Below are positions 56,020 to 64,000 of a stretch of DNA of 64,000 nt, piece after piece (positions within the stretch are counted from its first letter, which is position 1; the number at the start of each line of letters is the position of its first letter). The DNA comes from Limnanthes douglasii subsp. nivea (lineage: Eukaryota; Streptophyta; Magnoliopsida; Brassicales; Limnanthaceae). The stretch covers positions 70,451,910 to 70,515,909 of the forward strand of contig JAUPFV010000001.1 of the NCBI GenBank assembly GCA_036936605.1. Reading direction: 5' to 3'. The position numbers and the translations under genes were made by a program. The notes beneath the pieces are model-generated. The model was given only the letters and a program-made list of their open reading frames with translations, searched no databases and had not been told where the DNA came from.

Positions 56020-58400
56020 TTTTAAAATGTTGAAGGACAGTTGTGTTACTAATCGTGGTAAATACCTATTTTTCCACAAATGTTACGAGACAATCATTAA
56101 GTCATGGATCGCTCATTCTATTTCTCAACTCATTCTTCACATAATTCATTCCCGAGAAAACTCGCTTAACACTCGTCGTTGCTATGGGTAAAAGCAAAGC
56201 CAATTTCAAAAGCTCATAAACTCAATTGAAGATTCTATGCTTTTTTGTATTCACAATAATCCTAGAAAGTTCTGCAAGTCCTTTCAAATTGGAAAATCTA
56301 GCATATTTCCTGACACTCCTAATATAACACTCAAATTGGTTTGTCAAAACTTCATCATCAACATCAGAAAACTCAATTGGGTACATTCTCGTCATTCTCA
56401 ATAATAATTTACTATCAAAATCTTTAAATGAAGCGCAAGGACTAAAGCATGCAACATATTTCAACAACTCAGTATTTTCCATATTAAACCTCATATTCAA
56501 CTCTTTTTATTGCATATCTAAGATATTCATGAAGCAATCGAACTTGTAGTGATGCAAGTTAGAAACAACATGAGCTAAACGCCTAGATTTCATACCTTTA
56601 ACATACTATGCCTCCATGTCAGTAATGTCAACACTCAAGTTGTTACAAGATGACACAACTTTATCCGAAACAAATTCCCAACCGTTATTTATCATCTCAT
56701 GTAATCGATCTTTACTTATTGAAACAAGGTCCAAAGCGTTCAAAATATTTTGATCATCCATTTGCCACGTCAAAGACAATTCATTTGTCACGCCTAATAC
56801 ACCATTCATCAAATACAACATGAAAATAAACTCAAATGTTTGCATCACAGTTAACAAGGTATTTGCTTCTCCGTTTTTATCACTCAATCCATCAACTTCC
56901 AACTATTCAAGAACTTCAATTACTTGAGAAAATAATTTCATCAAACTAATAAGTGTCCTATATTGAGAACCCCACCTTGTGTCACCAGCTCTTACAAGAG
57001 ACATCTCTTGATTCAATCCGTGACCAGTTTTGAAAAAGCCCCCTTCCATCAAATTTGTAACTTGATTTGCTTGATATTCTCGAAGTAAATCCTTACGTTT
57101 GTTAGATGGCCTAATGACATTAACAATACCTGTAACAACTCCAAAAAACCATTTCACACCAACGTGTTCTCTTACAACTGCAATAAGTGCCAATTATAAT
57201 TGGTGAGCAAAACAATGCACATAATAAGCATTAGGATTTTCCTTTTGGATCAAAGTTTTCAAACCTCCAAATCTACCACGCATGTTGCTTGCCCCCATCA
57301 TATCATTGTCCTCAAATTTTAGATATAGATAATTTATATCCACACAACAACTTTTAAAAGCACTTTTGTGATATTGCACTAGTGTTTTGGACATGAACTA
57401 TTCTAATAAATCTTTCCATAACAAACCCTTTCTCATCAACAAAATGCAAAACAACCGCCATGTGTTCTTTACCAGAGCAATCTCCAGATTCATCAACTAA
57501 TACAGAAAAATTACCAACTCCAATTTCTTTGACAATTTTGTTAACTATTTCAATTACACAAGCATTCACAAGCTCCTTTTGAATATCAGCAAGAAACCAT
57601 TTTATGATTTTTCGGAGCATTTTTTAACACAACTCCTATTTCTTCATTGATCGAAACGTCTAATAACTAAGAAAGTTTCCTTTATATGAAGAATTTTTAG
57701 ATTCATCATGTCTACGAAATGCCAAACCACCGAGTAAAAGATATTTAGCAGATATAAGTGATGCATTCAATCTCACAAGATAATCAACTTTGTCTTTGTC
57801 ACTTTGCTTTTTTAAAAAAGCTTCAATAATTTGTTGAGGCATCATAAGAGATTCACATTTTTTCACTACAAAGTTATGTTGATTACCAACATGGATTTTT
57901 AGTCTACTTTTCTTATTCCAACTTTGAAACCCTTTAGTTCCAGCAAAACTCTATTGACTGCTAATGACACATTCATTCTTGAATAAATAACAAGGCAAAC
58001 AATGGACAGAGTTATTATATTCACTATATTCTAACCAACTTGGATACAAATCAAACCAAGATTAAATAAATGCACGTGTTTTTCTGTTAAAATTCATAAG
58101 AGAATATTTTTCCTTACGGGGTTGACTTGGACCCTTTAAAAGATAAGCTCTTCTTACCGAGTCTTGAAGATCTGGATGAAAGCTAGAGATTGGGTCTCTT
58201 TTCCCTGGATCAGCCTCCAAATATTCCCAATTTGTAGATTGATCTTCAACTTCAAGTTGTGAATTATTGTAAACCGGAACATGAGTTTCTGGAATAAAAA
58301 TTTCATTTTGTGTTTCTTCGCGGTTAACTTCAGTAATTAAATTAAAGATATTTGTATTTGCTCATTTATATTTAGGAGTTGGTTTAAAATATCTATGCAT
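56020..58400 (-). pseudogene. hAT-type transposase (TTF zinc finger, DUF4371, hAT dimerisation)
   Basis: The start at 58400 reads MHRYFKPTPKYK, then a stop. A TTF-type zinc finger region follows at about 58170-57950 (KGPSQPRKEKYS, WLEYSEYNNSVHCLPCYLF). The DUF4371 region spans 57866-57354: DYLVRLNASLISAKYLLLGG with LAFRRHDESKNSS, FSVLVDESGDCSGKEHMAVV, MGASNMRGRFGGLKTLI and AYYVHCFAHQL. GLNQEMSLVRAGDTRWGSQY follows. The C-terminal dimerisation block lies near 56220-56100 (LALLLPIATTSVKRVFSGMN). This is the ZMYM1-like hAT group common in plants. At least seven stops or frame shifts; terminal inverted repeats and 8-bp duplications were not found. Confidence 0.9.
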
Positions 58401-58717
58401 CCTATAATGGCAATAATAAAAAAACTCAATCAACAATAAAATTTAAACTCAATCTTTGTAACTAGTGAATAATAACATAAGACATGTAGCAAAACTTCAA
58501 TTTTGAGAATTAATAACATAAAACATAATAAATACCTTAGTGTTTGATGTTGAAAATCAGAAGAAAGCAAGAAAACAATTAGCAGCTTGTAGTTAGAGTT
58601 TTCTAAGTGATAGTAGAAAGAAAATACTATATTTTGTAGTTAGGATTTAATCTATATAAGGATTTAATCTCTAAGAAAATATTGTATTTTCTAAGTGATA
58701 GTAGAAAGAAAATATTG
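58401..58717. repeat. Spacer with a ~37-bp direct repeat
   Basis: A block containing TTTTCTAAGTGATAGTAGAA and AGAAAATA(C/T)T occurs at about 58598-58634 and again at 58687-58722. The second copy abuts the SmD3 retrocopy. It marks a duplication or a recombination breakpoint. Confidence 0.7.
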
Positions 58718-59078
58718 TATTTCCCAGTGAAGCTCCTTCACGAATTCACAGGTCACATCGTCACTGTCGAGCTCAAAATTTGAGAGGTCTATCGAGGTAG
58801 CATGTTAGAATGCGAGGATAACTGGAACTGTCAACTAGAGAGCATCACCTACAATGCGAAGGATGGAAATGTCTCACAGCTTGAACATGTATTTATCGGT
58901 AGCAGTAAAGTAATGTTTATAGTCATACCTAACATGCTGAAGAATGCTCTGATGTTCAAACGTCTAGAATGCTAGAATCAAGGATAAGAGCTTATTACAT
59001 CGAGTCGGCAGAGGAAGAGCGCCATGCGGGCCGTGGAACACCCCAGAAAGGGGTGGTGCACCACCTGTTCAGCGATAG
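58718..59078 (+). pseudogene. Retrocopy of spliceosomal Sm protein D3, 5' truncated
   Basis: The frame from 58724 reads PVKLLHEFTGHIVTVELKI, an in-frame TGA at 58781, then EVYRGSMLECEDNWNCQLES, ITYNAKDGNVSQLEHVFIGS and SKVMFIVIPNMLKNALMFKR. This matches SmD3 from just after its start, with the Sm1 and Sm2 folds in order. The C-terminal Arg/Gly-rich part is shifted in frame and reaches TAG at 59076. No introns are present, and about 7 N-terminal codons are missing. SmD3 is part of the snRNP core ring; this copy cannot make it. Confidence 0.9.
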
Positions 59079-59105
59079 ACTATAGTCTAATGGTCCTCTT
59101 CAGTC

Positions 59106-59641
59106 TGTTGGAAAAAAATCAACGAATGCGAAAAAACAAGAGAAAATAATTTAACGTGGTTCAACTAATTTGTCCATCCATACACTTAAGAGTTATACAC
59201 TGAATCTCCTCACTCCAAAATATTATACCTGAAAGAGTATAGTAATCACACAGATTACTCAAGCAAATTCTCTCGCGCAAAAAGCTCATAGCTTTCTCTC
59301 AAACACAACCCGTATTTCTCTCTCACTCAAAGGATTTCTCTCTAAATTGTGTCACACACAATATTACATAAATGTTACACTCTAAAATATTTCTCCCTGA
59401 GTGTTTCAAGTGATGCTCTACAAAACCAACTCAAGGTCCTATTTATAACAAAGTAGGGCTTACAAAAGAAGTCACTTAAGCTTCCAAATGAAACTAATGT
59501 AACTTGCAAGAAACCCACTAGCATTAAATGAAAGCGTTTATCTTGCAAGTTACCTTTCGTTTAATGGTTAGTTGTTTCTTATAAGAAACTAAAAGGGAGG
59601 GCCCACACTAATAAATGAGAGAGTGTTAGAGCAGCCCTACA
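59106..59641 (-). repeat. Copia D 3' LTR (~536 bp)
   Basis: Plus-strand ends TGTTGGAAAA and GCCCTACA. It contains AATTTAACGTGGTTCAACTA, shared with 63806-64000. About 70 bp present in the other LTR (63888-63957) are missing here. The inner boundary is set by the adjacent polypurine tract. Confidence 0.8.
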
Positions 59642-59654
59642 AATCTCTCCCGCC
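59642..59654 (-). other. Copia D polypurine tract
   Basis: The minus strand reads GGCGGGAGAGATT immediately before the 3' LTR start TGTAGGGC, the expected position and composition. Confidence 0.6.
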
Positions 59655-59699
59655 TGCTCAAGAGGAGAGTGTTACCGGTCATGCAACCTCTGTGTACAC

Positions 59700-61301
59700 A
59701 TCAAGCTTTTGTTTCGGTAATGATTTCGTCATTATATCGGATTCATTATCATCGGTATGGATCTTGTCAGTACTCGGCTTCTTAGACTCTAAAGTTTCAC
59801 AAATAAAATGGTATCGAACATCAATATGTTTCGATCTCAAATGCAAGATTAGATTTTTGCTGAGATGAATGGCACTTTGACTATCGCTCTAAAGAGTATA
59901 GTTTTCTTGATTGAAGCCCAACTCTACAAGAAACTTCTTCAACCATAAAAGTTCTTTACTAGCTTCAGTAATAGCAATATATTTAGCCTTGGTAGTGGAT
60001 AATGCAACGCACTTTTTAGTTTTGATTGCCATGAAATTGCTCCCCATGAAATGTCATGAAATATCTTGAAATAGATTTTCTACTATCCACATCACCAGCC
60101 ATATTTGAATCTGTGTATCCTTCAAGAATAGGTTTACCATTGCCAAAACATAAACATAATTGAGATGTTCCTCGAAGATACCTGAATATCCATTTTACAG
60201 CTTCCGAATGCTCTTTTCCAAGATTAGATAAAAATCGGCTGACTATTCCGATGGCATGAGCAATATCAGGTCTTGTACAAACCATAGCATACATCAAACT
60301 GCCAGCAGCTAAAAAGTAAGGTATTTTATTCATTTCTTCGATGTCTCTCTCTTTTGTGGGCGATTACTTGGAATAAAGTTTAAAATTCCCTGCAAGTGGA
60401 GAAGTGACAGATTTTGCTTTACTCGTGATGAATCTTTCTAAAACCTTCTCAATATATGTTACTTGGGACAACCATAATTTTTTGTTTTCTCTATCTCGAG
60501 CGATCTTTATTCCAATAATTTGTTTTACGGGACCCAAATTCTTCATTGTGAAGGATTTGCTGAGTTACATCTTCGACTTCTCTATCCTTCTAATATAACG
60601 ACCAACTATCAGCTTATCATCCACGTAAAGCATAAGGATGATAAAATTATTTTTAGAAAATATCTTGATGAAAACACAATGGTCAGATGAAGTCTTATTG
60701 TACCTGTGTTCCACCATGAAGGAATCAAACATTTTATACCATTGTTGTGGGGATTGTTTGAGACCGTACAAACTCTTCTTTAGTTTGCACAGTAGTCAAA
60801 TTTAGAATGCTATATGAGTAAGTTTCCATATACTAGTTTGTATGATAGTATGGCTCGATATATTTCATATGATTATCCTTAATGAATAGTATGGCTTCTA
60901 TCAAATGAGCAAGAAAAAGAATTTATTTTACACATACCACAAGAATATTTGAAATACATAAGATTAACAATCATAAGAGATTCCTAAAAAGACTTCATGC
61001 AAAACAAGTGAACTCAAATGGACTAGTTGTGTACGATATAATCCCAAACTTGACTTAACCTTCTTTTCGAATCCAGGATATTATTCGCTAGTCCAACCTA
61101 TAACATGCGCATAATATCTAGATTAACTTCCAAATTCAAGTTAGCAGTTATTCCAAGAACAACACGAATAGATGACATGTTTACGACAGGTGAAAATATT
61201 TCTTCAAAATCAATACCTTTTCTCTGACCAAATCCTTTGATAACCAGCCGCGCCTTGTATCTTGGTTGTTGTTTTCCTTCTTCAGCCTTCATCTTAAACA
61301 C
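59700..61301 (-). pseudogene. Copia D RT and RNase H
   Basis: RT starts FKMKAEEGKQQPRYKARLVI and includes EEIFSPVVNMSSIRVVLGI. It breaks at about 61090 and resumes at 60771 with YGLKQSPQQWYKMFDSFM. The catalytic motif LYVDDKLIVG is intact. LGPVKQIIGIKIARDRENKK follows, then RNase H entry SLMYAMVCTRPDIAHAIGIV and the YTDSNMAGDVDSRKS block. Later RNase H is frameshifted down to about 59800. The LHGDL-type segment between the two RT pieces is missing. Confidence 0.87.
60785..61085. other. Unrelated AT-rich segment inside copia D RT
   Basis: Roughly 300 bp without RT similarity replaces about 135 bp of RT coding sequence between LEVNLDIMR and YGLKQSP. No terminal repeats or duplication could be seen. 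It may be filler DNA or a small insertion combined with a deletion. Confidence 0.5.
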
Positions 61302-62480
61302 CTATTTATTGTTGAGTGCTTTCTTTCTTTTTGGTAACTCTACCAAATAATATGCGTGATTCTCATGCAACCACTTCATCTCTTCTTGCATGGCCTTCCA
61401 CCACTCTTTCTTTTGAATATGCAGCACAACTTCTTTAAAACATTCAGGTTCTCCCATGTCAATTAGTAACACATACTCATTTGTTGGGTATCTAGTCGAA
61501 GGTCGACGATATCTAATGGATCTTCTCAAATGGGGTTCTTCAGTATGATTTCCTTCAACTTCAACTATTTCTTCATGGTCGAGAGCCTCGTCATGATCCT
61601 TATACTCAACTAGAAATGGTGCATCCGGAACTAAGTCAACTTTAGTATTGCCGTCTGATTTTGTATTCTCAATGTTCTCCATATCTCCAAGAGTTTGGTC
61701 TTTGAAAAACACAACGTCTCTGCTTCAAACGAATTTTCTACTTCTTGGATTCAAAAGTCTACAACCAAACTCATCATGTCCGTAACCAAGGAATATGCAT
61801 TCTTTGGTTCTCTCATCCAGCTTGGATCTTTCATCTCGAGGGACATGTACAAACGCCTTACAACCAAACACCTTCAAGTGTTTGTAGCTTATGTCTTTTC
61901 CAGTCCGTATTCTTTCGGGAATCATACCATCTAAAGGAACTGAAGAAGATAAGTCGATAAGATCTATCAATGCGTCACCCCATAAGAACTTTGATAATCT
62001 TGAATGGGAGAGCATGCACACGATCTTGTTACAAATAGTTTGATTCATTCTTTCTGCAACACCATTATGCTGCGAGGTCTTAGGTACTGATCTCTCAAGC
62101 CTGGTACCATGAACTCTACAATATTCTTCAAATGGTTGAATGTATTCACCACAATTGTCGGAGCAGATATATTTCAAAAGTTTTCCAGTTTTCTTTCAAC
62201 GTTGGCATGAAACTTCGCTAATACTTCTGACAATTGATCTTTGATCTTCAAAGGATAAGCCCACACCTTTCTGGAATGATCGTTAAAGAATGTGACAAAG
62301 TATAACGATCCACTGATACTTATGTCCTCCATATGTATTAGATCAAGAATATTATTCTTTCTATGTGGTCGTCCTGCTCGAAATGTGATTCTGTGTTTTT
62401 TTTCTGCCAAACAATGAGTGTATTGTTTTAAAGGAATATTAGGATTATTCAGTAAAAAAAATTATTTCGTGAGAATTTTA
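61302..62480 (-). pseudogene. Copia D integrase and linker
   Basis: A GAG-pre-integrase remnant (LGHMSEKGLKIL, then THCLAEKKHRI) precedes the core. The core shows LYFVTFFNDHSRKVWAYPLK, YICSDNCGEYI (second Asp present) and TSQHNGVAERMNQTI (Glu present). The first Asp region reads LIHMEDISIS where LIHSDV is usual, so that Asp is displaced or lost. The end is HLKVFGCKAFVHVPRDERSK and CIFLGYGHDEFG. A frame break lies between 62174 and 62177, and the linker ORF 61712-61302 leads into RT. Confidence 0.87.
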
Positions 62481-62685
62481 AGTCCCTTCTCACTCATATG
62501 ACCAAGTATGGTATGCTAAAAATTTATTGAGTCTTCATGCTTGATCGCATTGTCTTATACACCACTTGATTGTTTTGTTTGCATATAATACAAACGATCA
62601 ATCTTCTTACCTCTGGCCACGACCAGATTTCTTTAAGCTTCCAAACTTCATTCACAATTTTTTTTCCTATCCCATTTCATCAAGC

Positions 62686-63690
62686 TTACAAGTAGAGATC
62701 ATTGATACGGATATCTGGAACATGTTGAGCATCTTTCAATAACAGCTTGCAACCGCTGCTAGTTTCCAGTGTTACATCACCTCGACCAATAATTTCACAT
62801 CTTGCTTCATTTTTCATCTTGACAAAACCAAACTCACCACTTGTGTAAGTGTTCAAAAGACTTTTATTGACTGTTACATGAAATGATGCTCCAGAATCAA
62901 TCATCCATGTGTCTTCGCATGCGAGGTTGACACCTATGGATATGACAGTTGCATTTCCTCTATTGTCTTCGTTATTTTTTGTATCCTCCTTTTCTCTAAG
63001 CTTCCAACAATCCTTCTTGAAATGTTCAGGTTTGTGACAATAGTTGCAAGTGAAGTCGCCTCTTAACTTTGATTTGCCTCTGCACTTTCTTTTATTTCTC
63101 ACGTCTCTAGAGAAATGTTTGCTTTTAGTTTTTCCTCTCTCAGCGACTGGTGCTTGTCCTTGAGGGTGACTGAAAGAGTTTCGCTTCGCTCTTCTTTTGC
63201 CTTCTCTATTGATACTTTCTTTTACCATGCGTAACATCACATTTCTTTGTCGTGTTGAATTACTAAGAGCTACCACAAGTGTTTCACAGTTATCCGGTAA
63301 AGAACTTAACAAAATCAATGCTTGAATTTCTTCAGCTAGAGCCAGTTCCATCTTTGTCAAATTGCCGAAAATCTCGTCAAATTTTTCCAAGTGGTCAGTT
63401 ACACTTTGCCCATCATAAAGTTTCAAGTTCAAAAGTCTCCTTATGATGAAGCTTTATTTTGAGCATTTTTTGGCTCATACATTTCTTCTAAATACTTTCA
63501 TAATTTGAAAGCATCTGTTTCTCTTGTAGTGTCGCGAATCGCCCTTGTTTCAACCCACTTTCAAATCACACTAACAGCTTTACGGTTGAGTTTTTTCCAA
63601 TCTGTTTCACTTGTTGCACCTTGTTTGACTTCTTTTAGTTTAATAGGATCGAACAAGTCTTTACAGTACAACAAATCTTCCATCATGGTG
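62686..63690 (-). pseudogene. Copia D gag and protease
   Basis: Gag begins upstream of TMMEDLLYCKDLFDPIKLKE near 63680, passes two stops near 63565 and 63440 and becomes a 248-codon ORF from 63432: LKLYDGQSVTDHLEKFDEI, then ALILLSSLPDNCETLV. A CX2CX4HX4C zinc knuckle is intact (CNYCHKPEHFKKDC). The protease motif DTWMIDSGASFHVT has the catalytic DSG. The frame ends at 62686 after DAQHVPDIRINDLYL. The N-terminal stops make this copy inactive, though the long ORF suggests it is relatively young. Confidence 0.9.
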
Positions 63691-63792
63691 TTCCAAATAG
63701 AATAGTTTGTTTATGTGAGTATGATCATGGAATTGTCACTAATATTCTTACGTTCCTCTATTTTTGTACGCCGAAAAGGAATACAACCAGTT

Positions 63793-63803
63793 CTCTGATA
63801 CCA
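63793..63803 (-). other. Copia D primer-binding site (initiator-Met tRNA)
   Basis: The minus strand reads TGGTATCAGAG two bases inside the 5' LTR, the same primer type as copia A. Confidence 0.88.
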
Positions 63804-63805
63804 GT

Positions 63806-64000
63806 TGTTGGGAAAAATAATCCCACGAATGTGGAAATAGGATAAAACAAGAGAAAATAATTTAACGTGGTTCGGCTAATTTGCCTACGCCCACGGGAGA
63901 AAAATAAGTATCACTATAACACAAAATTATTACAAAAATTGGAGTCTCACTCCATACACTTAAGAGTTCTACACTCACTCTCATCACTCATAAATATTAT
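63806..64000 (-). repeat. Copia D 5' LTR, partial
   Basis: Starts TGTTGGGAAAAATAATCCCA and matches 59106 onward through AATTTAACGTGGTTC and ATACACTTAAGAGTT. It runs beyond the window end. Confidence 0.85.

Larger units (their letters stand above)
59106..64000 (-). mobile_element. Ty1/copia element D, 5' LTR cut by the window end
   Basis: The 3' LTR lies at 59106-59641 and a partial 5' LTR at 63806-64000. Between them on the minus strand are gag-protease (63690-62686), integrase (about 62480-61725), a linker, RT and RNase H. The primer site matches initiator-Met tRNA. It is the best preserved copia in the window, yet it has frameshifts and about 300 bp of unrelated sequence inside RT. The left flank beyond 59106 is the SmD3 retrocopy tail. 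Confidence 0.9.

Noticed and set aside
1..64000. tRNA and rRNA genes
   Set aside because: No cloverleaf-like or rRNA-like sequence was noticed; the tRNA-like matches at 16110 and 63793 are retrotransposon primer-binding sites.

Overview
This window looks like the repeat-filled, AT-rich nuclear DNA of a flowering plant, probably a eudicot. Nearly everything recognisable is a transposable element or a decayed copy of one. The element types are typical of plant genomes: a Ty3/gypsy Tat-lineage element with an extra reversed gene, Ty1/copia elements primed by initiator-Met tRNA, an L1-type LINE with a DUF4283 ORF1, Mutator-like elements (MULEs) carrying OTU-like or ULP1-like protease domains, a plant-mobile-domain fragment, a DUF4371-type hAT transposase and a Stowaway-like MITE. 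The only traces of ordinary cellular genes are two dead retrocopies, of cytosolic seryl-tRNA synthetase and of the spliceosomal protein SmD3. I see no intact single-copy host gene, no rRNA and no tRNA gene.

Layout. 0-0.6 kb: an LTR-derived remnant split by a MITE. 2.1-16.5 kb: a minus-strand copia element (A) split by a 9.76-kb Tat-lineage gypsy element (4477-14231) that sits in its integrase region and is flanked by a perfect 5-bp target duplication. The gypsy element carries gag, protease, RT, RNase H and integrase on the minus strand and a separate gene on the plus strand; all are broken. 16.5-27.5 kb: mostly uninterpretable AT-rich DNA with a 215-bp satellite and two copia ruins. 27.6-34.5 kb: a decayed minus-strand LINE, interrupted at 30.45-32.25 kb by a plus-strand gypsy gag-pol fragment with no LTRs. 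35.1-41.1 kb: a plant-mobile-domain pseudogene and a MULE transposase fused to an OTU-like domain.

42.3-52.56 kb: the most unusual block. A MULE carries a minus-strand MuDR-type transposase gene, a plus-strand multi-exon ULP1-like protease gene, and a third small open reading frame interrupted by a solo LTR. Its introns and spacers are filled with an imperfect palindrome family, with half-site close to CAAACAACTCTCAGG. The palindromes occur in at least five introns of two oppositely oriented genes, and in one place as a regular 89-bp tandem array. I know of no described family that matches.

52.6-54.8 kb: the seryl-tRNA synthetase retrocopy, bounded by a 19-bp direct repeat and carrying two LTR insertions and a 71-bp triplication. 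56.0-58.4 kb: the hAT transposase pseudogene. 58.7-59.1 kb: the SmD3 retrocopy. 59.1-64.0 kb: a minus-strand copia element (D) whose 5' LTR runs off the window.

The window therefore records successive insertions: MITE into LTR, gypsy into copia, solo LTR into a MULE gene, and LTRs into a retrocopy. Several target-site duplications can be read directly. Domain calls come from reading translations by eye against remembered family motifs; no database search was made.
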